A DNA stretch of 64,000 nt from an uncultured Eubacteriales bacterium (GTDB taxonomy: Bacteria > Bacillota > Clostridia > Oscillospirales > Acutalibacteraceae): contig OMWP01000009.1 in NCBI GenBank assembly GCA_900314795.1, forward strand, positions 1-64,000. The letters run 5' to 3'. Below, piece by piece: positions 24,788 to 34,395 of this stretch. Positions within the stretch are counted from its first letter, which is position 1. Every line of letters begins with the position of its first letter. Position numbers and translations under genes: made by a program. The notes below the pieces were generated by a model. It was not told the DNA's origin, did no database searches, and saw nothing but the letters and a program-made list of their open reading frames with translations.

Positions 24788-25786
24788 TTATTTCAGGCTG
24801 TTCTGGATCGCGACAGCTACTGCGACGGTAGCGCCGACCATGGGGTTGTTACCCATGCCGAGGAAGCCCATCATCTCAACGTGAGCGGGTACGGAAGAAG
24901 AACCCGCGAACTGAGCGTCACTATGCATACGGCCCATGGTGTCGGTCATACCGTAAGAAGCGGGGCCTGCCGCCATGTTGTCGGGATGCAGGGTACGACC
25001 TGTGCCGCCGCCGGAGGCAACGGAGAAGTACTTCTTGCCCTGCTCGTTGCATTCCTTCTTGTAGGTACCTGCAACAGGATGCTGGAAGCGGGTGGGGTTG
25101 GTGGAGTTACCGGTGATAGATACGTCAACGCCCTCTTTGTGCATGATCGCAACGCCCTCGCGAACGTCGTCAGCGCCGTAGCAGCGGACGTTAGCGCGCT
25201 CGGTGTCGGAATAGGGGATCTCCTTGACGATCTTTAACTCGCCGGTGAAGTAATCAAACTGAGTCTGTACATAGGTAAAGCCGTTGATACGGGAGATGAT
25301 CTGAGCGGCGTCTTTGCCCAGACCGTTGAGGATAACGCGCAGCGGCTGCTCTCTGACCTTGTTCGCGTTGCGGACGATACCGATCGCGCCCTCTGCGGCA
25401 GCGAAGGATTCGTGACCTGCGAGGAACGCGAAGCACTTGGTGTCGTTGGAAAGGAGCATAGCGGCGAGGTTACCGTGGCCGATACCGACCTTGCGGTTCT
25501 CGGCTACGGAGCCGTCGATGCAGAAGCTCTGCAGACCGATACCGATGTAGCGGGCAGCTTCCTCAGCGTTCTTTGCGCCTGCCTTCAGTGCGATTGCGGC
25601 GCCTACACAGTAAGCCCAGCATACGTTCTCAAAACAGATCGGCTGGATGCCCTTGGCGATCTCATAGGGATCGAAGCCGGCAGCCTGGCAGATCTCGCGC
25701 GCTTCTTCAACAGAAGCGATGCCGTACTCAGCGAGTACGCCGTTGATTTTCTCTATACGTCTGTCGTAGTTTTCAAATAAAGCCAT
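24788..25786 (-). CDS. GGGtGRT-family protein
   Basis: A 332-residue protein with the namesake motif VASGGGTGRTLHPDNMAAGP and conserved C-terminus FLGMGNNPMVGATVAVAVA. The family is found almost only in strict anaerobes, usually beside a NifU-like scaffold as here, so a role in Fe-S metabolism has been suggested; no activity is known. Cysteines in PICFENVCWAYCVG could bind a cluster. ATG 25786 follows GGGAGGTGCACAGT. It lies 14 bp after the NifU-like gene. Confidence 0.9.
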   Translation of the reverse strand: MALFENYDRRIEKINGVLAEYGIASVEEAREICQAAGFDPYEIAKGIQPICFENVCWAYCVGAAIALKAGAKNAEEAARYIGIGLQSFCIDGSVAENRKVGIGHGNLAAMLLSNDTKCFAFLAGHESFAAAEGAIGIVRNANKVREQPLRVILNGLGKDAAQIISRINGFTYVQTQFDYFTGELKIVKEIPYSDTERANVRCYGADDVREGVAIMHKEGVDVSITGNSTNPTRFQHPVAGTYKKECNEQGKKYFSVASGGGTGRTLHPDNMAAGPASYGMTDTMGRMHSDAQFAGSSSVPAHVEMMGFLGMGNNPMVGATVAVAVAIQNSLK

Positions 25787-25800
25787 ACTGTGCACCTCCC

Positions 25801-26493
25801 TTAGTCTTTACGCGGGTCGATATACTTCGCCGCGTTGTCCCACTGACCATAGTGGCCCTTAGCCTTTTCGATCGCTTCGTTAGCGTCCATACCGGCTTTG
25901 ATGAAGTCCATCATTTTGCCGAAGCTGATGAACTCATAGCCGATGATCTCATTGTCCTTGTTCAGCGCGACCTGAGAGCAATAGCCCTCGGTCATCTCGA
26001 GGTAACGCGGACCCTTCTCGCGGGTAGCGAACATGGTACCTACCTGAGAACGCAGACCCTTACCGAGATCCTCGAGGGATGCGCCGACTAACAGGCCGCC
26101 CTCAGAGAAAGCGCTCTGGGTTCTGCCGTAAACGATCTGTAAGAACAGCTCGCGCATAGCGGTGTTGATCGCGTCGCAAACGAGGTCGGTGTTCAGCGCC
26201 TCTAAGAGAGTCTTGCCGATCAGGATCTCGGACGCCATCGCAGCGGAGTGGGTCATACCGGAGCAGCCGATGGTCTCGACCAATGCCTCTTCGATGATAC
26301 CCTCTTTGACGTTCAGTGTGAGCTTGCAGGCGCCCTGCTGGGGAGCGCACCAGCCGATACCGTGTGTGAAACCGGAAATATCCTTGATTTCTTTTGCCTG
26401 TACCCACTTGCCCTCTTCCGGGATGGGAGCAGGGCCGTGATACGCACCCTTAGCGACCGGGCACATATTCGATACTTCTGCTGTGTAATACAT
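25801..26493 (-). CDS. NifU/IscU-like Fe-S scaffold-type protein
   Basis: A 230-residue protein with cysteines in GWCAPQQGACKLT, VETIGCSGMTHSAAMA and EGYCSQVAL, matching the scaffold-like family that partners with GGGtGRT proteins. IscU-type scaffolds assemble 2Fe-2S or 4Fe-4S clusters. Sulfur donor genes (iscS/sufS) are not nearby. AAAGGAGGAAAAGCTT precedes ATG 26493. It is first in a two-gene operon. Confidence 0.87.
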   Translation of the reverse strand: MYYTAEVSNMCPVAKGAYHGPAPIPEEGKWVQAKEIKDISGFTHGIGWCAPQQGACKLTLNVKEGIIEEALVETIGCSGMTHSAAMASEILIGKTLLEALNTDLVCDAINTAMRELFLQIVYGRTQSAFSEGGLLVGASLEDLGKGLRSQVGTMFATREKGPRYLEMTEGYCSQVALNKDNEIIGYEFISFGKMMDFIKAGMDANEAIEKAKGHYGQWDNAAKYIDPRKD

Positions 26494-27143
26494 AAGCTTT
26501 TCCTCCTTTAAGGTTTATACAAAGCCGATTTCAATCATAGCGATGAACCCGGCTACGCTTATGTTAATTATAGATGAACACAGCGCATAAGTCAATATCA
26601 ATGTTGATGGAATTTGACGAAAAAACAGCAAACGTCGCAGAGAATTTGTAGGGGAGTGCCTTGGTGCTCCCGCGGCAGGGCGTTACCGTGGTTTTGTTGG
26701 GGTCGGCGCCCTCGACGTCCCGCATGGCGAAAGCGTTTGTTTCCTATCTTACGTTTTCGATTTCGGAAACGCCCGGCATTCTCGGCACGTCATAAATGCC
26801 GTACCCTACGGAGAAATTGATTTGCTTCGCGTTTAGGTGGTATTGATCGGAAACGTTTCGGGAGGAGCAAGCCCCTCCCCTACAATAGACGTAACAGCCG
26901 ATTTGTAGGGGAGCGCCTTGGTGCTCCCGCCGCAGGGCGCTGGATCACGCACCGCATCGGATGATCGATCAAAACAAAAAAGCGGAGACGGACACGTGTG
27001 CTGTTCACGTATCCGCTCCGCTTTTCGCCTTGGAATTGAACTTGTCTTCCATATATAGGAGAATAAATGGTTGTATCGATTGAATCACGGCGGCGTGTGA
27101 ACGCCTCGCAATAGCGATTTGTAATCGATCTCACAAAGGCTGT
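26494..27143. repeat. Repeat-rich spacer (family A hairpins) with terminator
   Basis: Three or more modular units: TTTGTAGGGGAGTGCCTTGG (26647), a GGGGTCGGCGCCCTCG unit (26699), and TTTGTAGGGGAGCGCCTTGG (26900). The dockerin gene's terminator lies at 26975-27024 on the minus strand (AAAGCGGAGCGG ... CTCCGCTTTTTTG). No gene seen. Confidence 0.65.
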
Positions 27144-28523
27144 TTAATACACATTCTTCAAATACAAGACGGAGACGGGGGTGACCTTACCCGCCGCGTC
27201 CTTTGCCGTGACCGTCAGGGTGAAGCTGTCGTTATAGGTCAGGCTCGTCACGGGGATCTCCACCGAACTGTCATCGATATAGCCGGTCGTGATCTGAAAA
27301 TTGCCCGGCTCGGGGTTGACGTCATCGAGATAGAATTTGCCGAAGTCGCTGCCGTAGACCGAGGCGGCGTACACCGAGCCCTCGATCCGGTATTGATACT
27401 GCACCGGTTCTGAGCCGAACGAGGATGACGCCTGCGCGTTGAGCTTGCCATCGGCGTCCTGATCGATCGCCACGCCCGCGGTAAAGCCGTGATGATACAG
27501 CGGATTGCCGATCAAGGTGCGCTGGATGCGGGTCACATCGATCGCGTCTACCGATCCGTCCGCGTCATAATCGGCGAGAGATGTGAGCCGATTGCCGAAA
27601 TTACAGCCGTAATGTTTGAACCACCAGCTTGATTCTTCGAGATCTGTCATATCAACCAAAAATCGCTGGGTCAAGGTCGCGTCGATGATCGTCAGTTTAC
27701 CGTCGTGATCCGCGTCGCCGAGCAGATCGACATTGGATTCGGATGTTACCCTGTTGAGAAACACGTCGTGCAGGTCGGCATAACCCTTGTTCCACGCTTC
27801 GGCGATGCTGTAATAGGTGTCCTCGGCGCAGTCGTACACGCCGTAGCCGAAATCGAAGGGAGAGTACTCGGAAGAATACACCACAATGTCGTCAAACACG
27901 CCGTAATAGTTGCCCTCGGTCGGCACCAATGACCGTGCGCTGATCAGCACCCAGTCGTGCTGATTGAAATGGCCGAATCGGGGGTCGGCATGGTAGTAGA
28001 CCTCATCATAGGTGCATCGCTCTCGCCAACCGGGGAGATAGCGCGTGAACGCGTCCTCATAGAGATTCCGCTTTATCTGCCGATCGGTCACGGGAATATA
28101 CTCGGTGGAATCCTCCTGCGGCGGCTCGCAGGGATAGGCGCGGACATAGCAGTCATACCAGCCCATATCTGTGCTATCGCCGACGTTATTACCCGATGGG
28201 GTGAATTCGACGGTCATCCATCGACTGTTATAGCGCGAGATATAGTCGTTGCCCTCGCCCTCGGGATAGAGCTTGGTCACTGTATCTAAATCCTGAGAAT
28301 AGGCGATCTTGAAGGGCGTGGAGGTACTCAGGGTGACACTGTGGATCACCCACCGTCCGAACTCGGCATGCAGGCGGTTGCGCTGATGAATTCGGTAGTC
28401 ATCGCCTTTGAAGACGATATAATAGCCGCCGTCGGTCTCGTTATCATTCGCGGCGCTTGCCGTAACAATGAGAGCCGACAGCAACAGCGCCATAGTCAAT
28501 AATAATGCGATTACTTTTTTCAT
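27144..28523 (-). CDS. Secreted dockerin-containing protein
   Basis: A 459-residue protein with signal peptide (MKKVIALLLTMALLLSALIV, cleavage near TASA-AN). The N-terminal 260 residues form an unrecognised domain rich in Tyr and Trp (YYIVFKGDDYRIHQRNR). Residues about 268-340 are a dockerin-like pair of calcium loops, LLGDADHDGKLTIIDATLTQ and YDADGSVDAIDVTRIQRTLI. A beta-sandwich tail follows. It is probably a cellulosome-type or cell-surface component, but the dockerin lies inside the protein rather than at the end. Confidence 0.8.
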   Translation of the reverse strand: MKKVIALLLTMALLLSALIVTASAANDNETDGGYYIVFKGDDYRIHQRNRLHAEFGRWVIHSVTLSTSTPFKIAYSQDLDTVTKLYPEGEGNDYISRYNSRWMTVEFTPSGNNVGDSTDMGWYDCYVRAYPCEPPQEDSTEYIPVTDRQIKRNLYEDAFTRYLPGWRERCTYDEVYYHADPRFGHFNQHDWVLISARSLVPTEGNYYGVFDDIVVYSSEYSPFDFGYGVYDCAEDTYYSIAEAWNKGYADLHDVFLNRVTSESNVDLLGDADHDGKLTIIDATLTQRFLVDMTDLEESSWWFKHYGCNFGNRLTSLADYDADGSVDAIDVTRIQRTLIGNPLYHHGFTAGVAIDQDADGKLNAQASSSFGSEPVQYQYRIEGSVYAASVYGSDFGKFYLDDVNPEPGNFQITTGYIDDSSVEIPVTSLTYNDSFTLTVTAKDAAGKVTPVSVLYLKNVY

Positions 28524-28529
28524 GTTCTT

Positions 28530-28800
28530 TCCTCCTTATTATAGCCTTCCCCTCGGGGGGAAGGTGGGCTTTTCGGCTCCCAAAAAGCCGAAAAGGTCGG
28601 ATGAGGGGCTGACCTATCCGCTTGATCTATACCGCAAAGAGCGAGTCACTTCGATGAAATAGCAGTCACGCTCAGCTGTAATTGAGTTCGTAACGATAGT
28701 TGAAGCCTATGCCCCTCATCAGTCAAGCAAAGCTTGACAGCTTCCCCCCGAGGGGAAGCCTTTTTTCAATCCCATCAACGCAAATCAAACATTCATTGCC
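28530..28800. repeat. CCCCTCGGGGGG-type repeats, two inverted copies
   Basis: Copy at 28543-28612 (CCTTCCCCTCGGGGGGAAGG ... GGTCGGATGAGGGGCTGA) faces a copy at 28710-28765 (CCCCTCATCAGTCAAGC ... CCCCCCGAGGGGAAGCC). Together they form a large inverted pair between the dockerin and anti-sigma genes. Confidence 0.6.
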
Positions 28801-29784
28801 TTATCCGCAATAATCCTGCCATTGCGCCAGCTCATTTCCGTTCTGATCATAAAACACAAAGGTATAAAAGCCGGGACGGAAGATCAATCCGTCGGGAGTT
28901 TCATAAAGCACCTCGGTATACTGAGAGGATGTATCGAGGATCTCCGCCTGATGAGAGCGATCGTACAGATCGGAACTGCCGATCAAGTTGTCATAGCTGT
29001 AAACCTTGCAATATACACCGGTAACACCCGCCATCAAGCTCGAATCGAATCGAACGTAAACCTCAACGGGAGCACCCGTCATAACGCCTCCCTCGCTAGG
29101 CAGGATCGACCACGGGTCTTCATCATCAGGCGGATCGGTCGGCTCGGGATCGTTCCACGGCGGATCGATAGGTTCGGTCGGTGGGACATACGGCGGCGTA
29201 TCCGGCTCGGTAGTAGGCTCCGTGATCGGGGTGGAAGCACCCGCTTCCGTCGCCTTAGGAGGGGGATCGAGCGATTGATCGGACGGCTGGGTCGCGCTCG
29301 GAATGGTGGACGGATTGCGCCGTGACGGCGATCGCCCTGCGGATCCATTCCCCTGCTCAGTCGGCGAGACCGCGGCAGAGGAACCGCCGCGCTCCGATGA
29401 TGCTCCCGACTCCTCGGATGCTTCGGGGAAGAAAAAGTCACGGATCCGCTGTAAAATGGACTTCGAGCCGTTTTGATCGGCGCCGTCCTGCTGATCGGGA
29501 TCGTCGCCCCCTCCCTCGGTCGAGGAAGGGGTGATGAGTTTGTGTTGGGAGGGAGCGACAGTGAGGGGGGTGTTGTTTATATTTCCAAAAGAGAAATATA
29601 TAATCAAACTCAGCACGCTGACGAGCACCAAGCTCGCCGCAGCGATGAGCTGTTTACGGAAGCGTACAAAAGGGATGATCTTCTCCCTTTTCCTCTCAGG
29701 GTCAAAGGTGAAGGTCTGCTGTGAGTCGGCTTCACAATAATTTGTCAGCATTTTTTCCAGGCGTTCATCGCTGATCTTCTTCAT
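28801..29784 (-). CDS. Membrane anti-sigma-like protein with Ser/Pro/Thr-rich outer domain
   Basis: A 327-residue protein. The N-terminal cytoplasmic part (KKISDERLEKMLTNYCEADS) contacts the sigma factor by position, one membrane helix follows (LIAAASLVLVSVLSLIIYFS, about 46-65), then a long Ser/Glu/Pro/Thr-rich stalk and a C-terminal beta domain (VYVRFDSSLMAGVTGVYCKV). It overlaps the ECF sigma gene by 20 bp. ATG 29784 has AAGGAGG at good spacing. The zinc-binding anti-sigma motif is absent, so the anti-sigma role is inferred from context. Confidence 0.75.
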   Translation of the reverse strand: MKKISDERLEKMLTNYCEADSQQTFTFDPERKREKIIPFVRFRKQLIAAASLVLVSVLSLIIYFSFGNINNTPLTVAPSQHKLITPSSTEGGGDDPDQQDGADQNGSKSILQRIRDFFFPEASEESGASSERGGSSAAVSPTEQGNGSAGRSPSRRNPSTIPSATQPSDQSLDPPPKATEAGASTPITEPTTEPDTPPYVPPTEPIDPPWNDPEPTDPPDDEDPWSILPSEGGVMTGAPVEVYVRFDSSLMAGVTGVYCKVYSYDNLIGSSDLYDRSHQAEILDTSSQYTEVLYETPDGLIFRPGFYTFVFYDQNGNELAQWQDYCG

Positions 29785-30268
29785 CATAAAGCCTCCTTTT
29801 CAACAGTTTCTTCGCGGTGTTCAGGCGCGACTTGACCGTGCCCTCGGGGATGTCGAGCATATCGGCGATCTCCTGCTGCGTGAACGAGCGAAAATAGTAC
29901 AGCACGAGCACCAGACGATGCTTCTTCGGCAGTTCCATCATCGCCGTGTGCAGATCGAGATACGCGTCAACGTCCTTTTCCTCGGCAGGGATCGAGCGGA
30001 TAAAGCGCTCCTTTTCCTCCTGCGTCGCGAACACCGCTTTTGACGAATTATATTTGAGCTTTTTCGAGTTCTTGAACAGATTCGCACAGATAGCGAACAG
30101 CCAGCTCTCAAAGCTGTATGAGGGACGGTACTGATCGATCCTGTCGAATTCCCGCGCCCATGTATCCTGAAACAAATCCTCCGCGTCATGGATGTTGCCG
30201 CAGAGCTTCATGCAAAAGCGCGTCAGCTGCGGCGAATACTCCGCCACATAGTGCTCAAAATCGGTCAA
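29765..30268 (-). CDS. ECF-type RNA polymerase sigma factor
   Basis: A 167-residue sigma-70 with only regions 2 and 4: HDAEDLFQDTWAREFDRI (2.2), SFESWLFAICANLFKN (2.3-2.4) and TQQEIADMLDIPEGTVKSRL (4.2). ECF sigmas direct RNA polymerase to stress or envelope genes. It is co-transcribed and overlapping with a membrane protein that probably holds it inactive. GGGGGTGAGGACTTG precedes the ATG. Confidence 0.9.
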   Translation of the reverse strand: MTDFEHYVAEYSPQLTRFCMKLCGNIHDAEDLFQDTWAREFDRIDQYRPSYSFESWLFAICANLFKNSKKLKYNSSKAVFATQEEKERFIRSIPAEEKDVDAYLDLHTAMMELPKKHRLVLVLYYFRSFTQQEIADMLDIPEGTVKSRLNTAKKLLKRRLYDEEDQR

Positions 30269-30886
30269 GTCCTCACCCCCCTGCTTGACCCTTGTGAAAG
30301 CCTTTCAACCTGTATACAACTCAGTGATCGAAAAGGTTCATTTTTTTGAAATTGCCCGTCGGCGGTCGAGCCGCCTGATGAATGGGTCGGATAGAAAAAA
30401 GCCCTTCGGTAATAGGGCTTTTGAATGAAAGTTGCTGTGATAAAGGTCACATATGGTTGTGCTTGCGACGTACCGCGGTAGGGCGTTACAGAGGATTTGT
30501 AGGGTACGGCGCTTGCGACGTACCGCGGTAGGGCGTTACCGAGGATTTGTAGGGTACGGCGCTTGCGACGTACCGCGGCAGGACGTTGGATCTGCTTCGC
30601 GGTTGGCGGCGTTGATCGGATAGGTTCGGGTCGTCGAGGCGCCGACCCCTACAGGTGGGATATGCTCCGCATTTGGGTGACGTTTATCGGATGGGTTGCG
30701 GCGGGAGCAAGCCCCCGCCCTACGGTAAGCGTTTCATTATCATTGTAGGGGTCGACATTTATGACGACCCGCGGCAGGGCGTTACAGAGGATTTGTAGGG
30801 TACGGTGTCATATTCCCGATAAACGTAAAAAATCGCCCTCATACGGGCGATCTTCTACACTTGTACGGCTGTTTGCAATCAAACGC
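30269..30886. repeat. Spacer of tandem family A hairpin repeats and two terminators
   Basis: A hairpin GCCCTTCGGTAATAGGGC with A/T tails lies at 30395-30422. At 30455-30560 the unit 'gggtacggcgcttgcgacgtacc' occurs three times in tandem. 30528-30805 is nearly identical to 34486-34780. The minus-strand terminator of the YbeY-like gene is at 30825-30852 (ATCGCCCGTATGAGGGCGAT then T-run). Confidence 0.7.
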
Positions 30887-31342
30887 CTAAAATCCTACGA
30901 TCGGAGAAAATCCGAGCAGGGTCAATATCTTCGCTTCTTTGAGCATTTGCTCTTCCTTGGTTCTTTGATCAGTGTAATTCTGACCCAACAAATTCAGCAC
31001 ACCGTGAACCGAAGCATAGACGATACCCATCTCGAACGGGCGGTTATACACCTTCGTCAATTCAATAATACGCTCTACTGAAATGATGATTTTTCCCAAA
31101 CAATCCTCTTCCTCAGATGGAACAGCAATCACTTCGTTCGCCTCAAGCGTACCGACGCGGGTCGCGTCGTACTCGCGCAGCATCTCGTTATCCACGAAAT
31201 CAACATAGATATCGGTGCGGCTGTCGAACTGTTCATACTCCAAAGTCGCGTGACAGCTGCGGCGAACCAGCATGCGCGTTCCCGAAGGAATCTTGATCGT
31301 AGTTTGAGGATTGTTGATGATAACCTTTAGGTTACTTGCCAT
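30887..31342 (-). CDS. YbeY-like protein lacking two zinc-binding histidines
   Basis: A 151-residue protein matching YbeY endoribonuclease in its second half: VDFVDNEMLREYDATRVGTL, CLGKIIISVERI and the helix ASVHGVLNLLGQNYTD. The family motif HGxLHLxGYDH, whose three His bind zinc, reads H113-G-V-L-N117-L-L-G-Q-N-Y123 here, so two ligands are lost. It is probably not a metal-dependent RNase, more likely a paralogue with another role. Start at ATG 31342 (GGGGTG upstream), though ATG 31357 is possible. Confidence 0.68.
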   Translation of the reverse strand: MASNLKVIINNPQTTIKIPSGTRMLVRRSCHATLEYEQFDSRTDIYVDFVDNEMLREYDATRVGTLEANEVIAVPSEEEDCLGKIIISVERIIELTKVYNRPFEMGIVYASVHGVLNLLGQNYTDQRTKEEQMLKEAKILTLLGFSPIVGF

Positions 31343-31374
31343 GTTATCACACCCCATCTATTTACCTTGACAGG

Positions 31375-31403
31375 ATTATACCATACTGCGACGATTTTGT
31401 CCA
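31375..31403 (-). promoter_or_regulatory. Promoter of the YbeY-like gene
   Basis: -35 TGGACA (31403-31398), 17-bp spacer, -10 TATAAT (31380-31375). The rest of the 31404-31616 spacer is AT-rich, with no visible gene. Confidence 0.65.
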
Positions 31404-31616
31404 CAATAAACAAAACAAAATGGAAACTTTGGCAAAAAGCGACATAAATCTTAAAGGTTTTTAGTGATTTTAACTGTCAAAAAACGTCGTTTTTCCTGAT
31501 TTACAAGCCATTTTTAAGCAAAGTTGACAGAATGTCGGTTGAATATTCTTTTTCGGTTTTTGAATAAATATGTAGATTCTGAGATTTTAACGATAAACCG
31601 GCCGTTTTTTAAAATC

Positions 31617-31652
31617 AAAAGCCGACAGTCGGAAACACGGCTGTCGGTCATT
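31617..31652 (-). terminator. Terminator after the degV gene
   Basis: On the minus strand ACCGACAG ... CTGTCGGCTTTTGATTTT, 50 bp after the DegV stop codon. Confidence 0.75.
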
Positions 31653-31700
31653 TTCAAGCATATGTCACAAAGATGACAAACGATATGGTCAAAACGAAAC

Positions 31701-32558
31701 TTACTTGAGCATGAAGAAGAGCGAGAAGGTGCCCGGTCCGCAGTGGGAGGTGATGACACAGCCCGCGGTGGATACGATGATCTCGTCGCATTGGATCAGC
31801 TTTTTGAGCTCCTTTTTGTAGCCCTTGATCTCTTTTTCGGTGAGGTCGCAGGTAGTGTGCAGGATGATGCGGCTCGTGTCGATCCGATCGCCGAACTCCG
31901 CGATGCGATCCTTCATATATTTCAGGCGGCACATCTCATCCTTGCCGCGGTATTTCTTCGCTACGCTCATGGCGCCGTCCTTGACGACGATCGAGGGCTT
32001 GATATTGAGCAGGTTCGCACCCAGCAGAGAGATACTTGAGCAGCGACCGCCCTTGTGCAGGAATTCGAGCTGGCTGAGCAAAAAACCGCCGATGTTCTTC
32101 TCGGTCAAATCGCCGAGTGTTTCGGCAATATGCTTGGCGGAGATGCCCATGTCCTTGAGCTCGCAGGCACGCAGACAAAGCAGCATCATGCCGACGGACA
32201 GACAACGGCTGTCAACGACATAGATCTCCTGATCGAACTCGCCCGCGGCGATCACGGCGTTCTGATAGGTGGACGACATATCGGCGCAAAAGGCGATATG
32301 GACGATCTGCGTATATCCCTCATTCAGGATCCCCTCAAAAAATTGACGGTACTCCTCGGGAGTGGCCGCGGAGGTGGAGGGCAGCTGCTCACGCTCTTCA
32401 TAGCGCTTGAGGATATACTCGGGCGTGATGTCAACGCCGTCGGTGAAGTCCTCGTCATCATACAAAACGTGAAGCGGCGCGACGCGGATATTGTATTTTT
32501 CGGCGATATCGGCGGGGATATCGGCGGTACTGTCGGTGGTAATGATCATTTTGTTCAT
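31701..32558 (-). CDS. DegV-family fatty-acid-binding protein
   Basis: A 285-residue DegV protein: IITTDSTADIPADIAEKY at the N-terminus, then PSTSAATPEEYRQFFEGIL and ADMSSTYQNAVIAA, which line the fatty-acid pocket. Members with FakA partners supply fatty acids to a kinase. No FakA gene is present here, so the kinase would be elsewhere. AAAGGTGTACCCCG precedes ATG 32558. It is a single gene. Confidence 0.9.
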   Translation of the reverse strand: MNKMIITTDSTADIPADIAEKYNIRVAPLHVLYDDEDFTDGVDITPEYILKRYEEREQLPSTSAATPEEYRQFFEGILNEGYTQIVHIAFCADMSSTYQNAVIAAGEFDQEIYVVDSRCLSVGMMLLCLRACELKDMGISAKHIAETLGDLTEKNIGGFLLSQLEFLHKGGRCSSISLLGANLLNIKPSIVVKDGAMSVAKKYRGKDEMCRLKYMKDRIAEFGDRIDTSRIILHTTCDLTEKEIKGYKKELKKLIQCDEIIVSTAGCVITSHCGPGTFSLFFMLK

Positions 32559-32859
32559 CGGGGTACACCTTTCATCTAATATCAGATTGTAGAAATTTTA
32601 ACATTATGGTGCGTTAATGTCAAGTAAATGCGCGCGCATTGTTGCACAAAGATTCCTAATCGATTGATTCGTGAACTATGGAATGATGACAGTTTGAGCG
32701 GTTGAGATTGCCACAGTCCTGACGGACTTCGCAATGACCATGAATAAAATTGGTTGAGATTGCCACAGCCCTTTGACGCACGTTTTGCACGTGTGTCAAA
32801 GGGCTCGCAATGACTATTAATAAAAAAGGGCAGTCCGTGAAGAACTGCCCATCATATAT
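32559..32859. repeat. Two 'ttgagattgccac ... tcgcaatgac' repeats and a terminator
   Basis: Copies at about 32700-32742 and 32753-32815 of the repeat also found at 24690, 44665 and 53065. The second carries a long palindromic arm (CCCTTTGACGCACG ... TGTCAAAGGG). The symporter's terminator is at 32822-32850 on the minus strand (GGGCAGTTCTTCACGGACTGCCC then T-run). Confidence 0.65.
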
Positions 32860-34395
32860 TTATTGCATTTCCCGGTCGCCGCTGTTGATATCCTGCTTGA
32901 ACTCCTCGTTCAGCTCGGGATAAGCGGAGAGCATGGGCTCGACCTTTGCGCCCTTTTTGCGGTCAAAATAGTTCTTGGTGATCTTCGCGACCAGACCCGA
33001 TAATGCCACCAAGCAGATCAGGTTGGGCAACGCCATCAAGCCGTTGCAGGTGTCGCTGATATCCCAGACGACCTGGCTGTGGATGGTCGCCGATACCGCG
33101 ATCAGCAGGACATAGAGCACCTTGAACACGGTGACGGGGTACTTGCGGTTTTCTTCCTTCATAAAGCCGAAGAAGAATTCGACCGCCTTCTCGCCGTAAT
33201 ACGACCACGCGATGATGGTGGTGAACGCGAACAGCGGCAGGATGATGGAGAAGGTCGCCGTACCGAACGCGCCGAAGTTGTCGGAGAACATCGTCATCGA
33301 CATGAAAGAATCCAGACCGTTCTGCGACAGATCGAGCGCGTCAAAATAGTGCGCGTCAAAGGTGGTCAGGAACATCAAGGCGGTCAGGGTGCAGATGATA
33401 AAGGTGTCGAAGAAGATCTCGAATACACCCCATAACCCCTGCTTGACGGGCTCACGGGTCTCGGACGCGGAGTGCGCGATGACCGAAGAGCCTAAGCCCG
33501 CTTCATTACTGAATACGCCGCGCGCCATGCCCTTCTTGATGACGGTGGCAAAGGTGAAGCCGAGGATACCGCCGCCGACAGCGTTGAAGTTGAACGCCTT
33601 CGTAAAGATCAGGGAGAATGCCTCGGGGATGCGGTAGTAGTGCATGCCGATGGCAATCAGCGCCAGCACGATGAACAAGAGCGACATGAACGGCACCAGC
33701 ATGGACGCAACCTTGCCGATACGCTTGATACCGCCGATGATGATAACAGCGGCGATCACGGCGACGACGATGCCGACGATCAGCTTGACCGTCTCGGCGT
33801 TCTCGGTGCCTGTCATGCGCATGTATGCCTCCGACAGAGAGCCGGAGATCTTGTTGGTTTGCACGCCGCTCATTCCGATCGCGGCAAGGATGCAGAAGAT
33901 GGAAGCAAGATACGCGAGCCACTTCCATTTCAAGCCGTAGGCGATGTAGTAGAACGCACCGCCCGCGAGATTGCCCTTACTGTCCTTCTTACGGAAGTAC
34001 AGACCGAGCACGTTCTCGGCATAGTTGGTGACCATGCCGAAAAAGGCGGAGATCCACATCCACAACACCGCACCGGGGCCGCCCGAGAGGATCGCCGCGA
34101 CAACGCCGATGATATTACCGGTGCCGACGGTGCCTGAGATCGCGGTGGAGAACGCCTCGAACTGGGAGATCGAGTTCACCCTGCCGTCCGCCTGCTTTTT
34201 CTTGCCAAGACTCTTGATAGTCGGGACGATGGTGGTGTTGAGCGATTCACCAAACTTGCGCACCTGTAAGACTTTGGTACGAATGGTGAGTAGCAGACCG
34301 GTACCCAAAATCAGGATGATGGTCGGCCAGCCCCAAACATAGCTGTTGAGCACGCTGTTGCCTTTTTCAACAGCGCTGAGAATACTTTCCCACAT
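32860..34395 (-). CDS. Sodium:alanine/glycine symporter (AGCS family)
   Basis: A 511-residue membrane transporter with about 11 helices. The AGCS signature SGTVGTGNIIGVVAAILSGG and the core FSNEAGLGSSVIAHSASET are intact. It imports alanine or glycine with Na+ or H+. The ATG at 34395 follows AGGAGG, and the longer frame upstream runs into repeats. A glycine riboswitch with its own terminator lies upstream on the same strand, which favours glycine as substrate and an ON switch at high glycine. About 490 bp of hairpin repeats separates switch and gene. Confidence 0.92.
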   Translation of the reverse strand: MWESILSAVEKGNSVLNSYVWGWPTIILILGTGLLLTIRTKVLQVRKFGESLNTTIVPTIKSLGKKKQADGRVNSISQFEAFSTAISGTVGTGNIIGVVAAILSGGPGAVLWMWISAFFGMVTNYAENVLGLYFRKKDSKGNLAGGAFYYIAYGLKWKWLAYLASIFCILAAIGMSGVQTNKISGSLSEAYMRMTGTENAETVKLIVGIVVAVIAAVIIIGGIKRIGKVASMLVPFMSLLFIVLALIAIGMHYYRIPEAFSLIFTKAFNFNAVGGGILGFTFATVIKKGMARGVFSNEAGLGSSVIAHSASETREPVKQGLWGVFEIFFDTFIICTLTALMFLTTFDAHYFDALDLSQNGLDSFMSMTMFSDNFGAFGTATFSIILPLFAFTTIIAWSYYGEKAVEFFFGFMKEENRKYPVTVFKVLYVLLIAVSATIHSQVVWDISDTCNGLMALPNLICLVALSGLVAKITKNYFDRKKGAKVEPMLSAYPELNEEFKQDINSGDREMQ

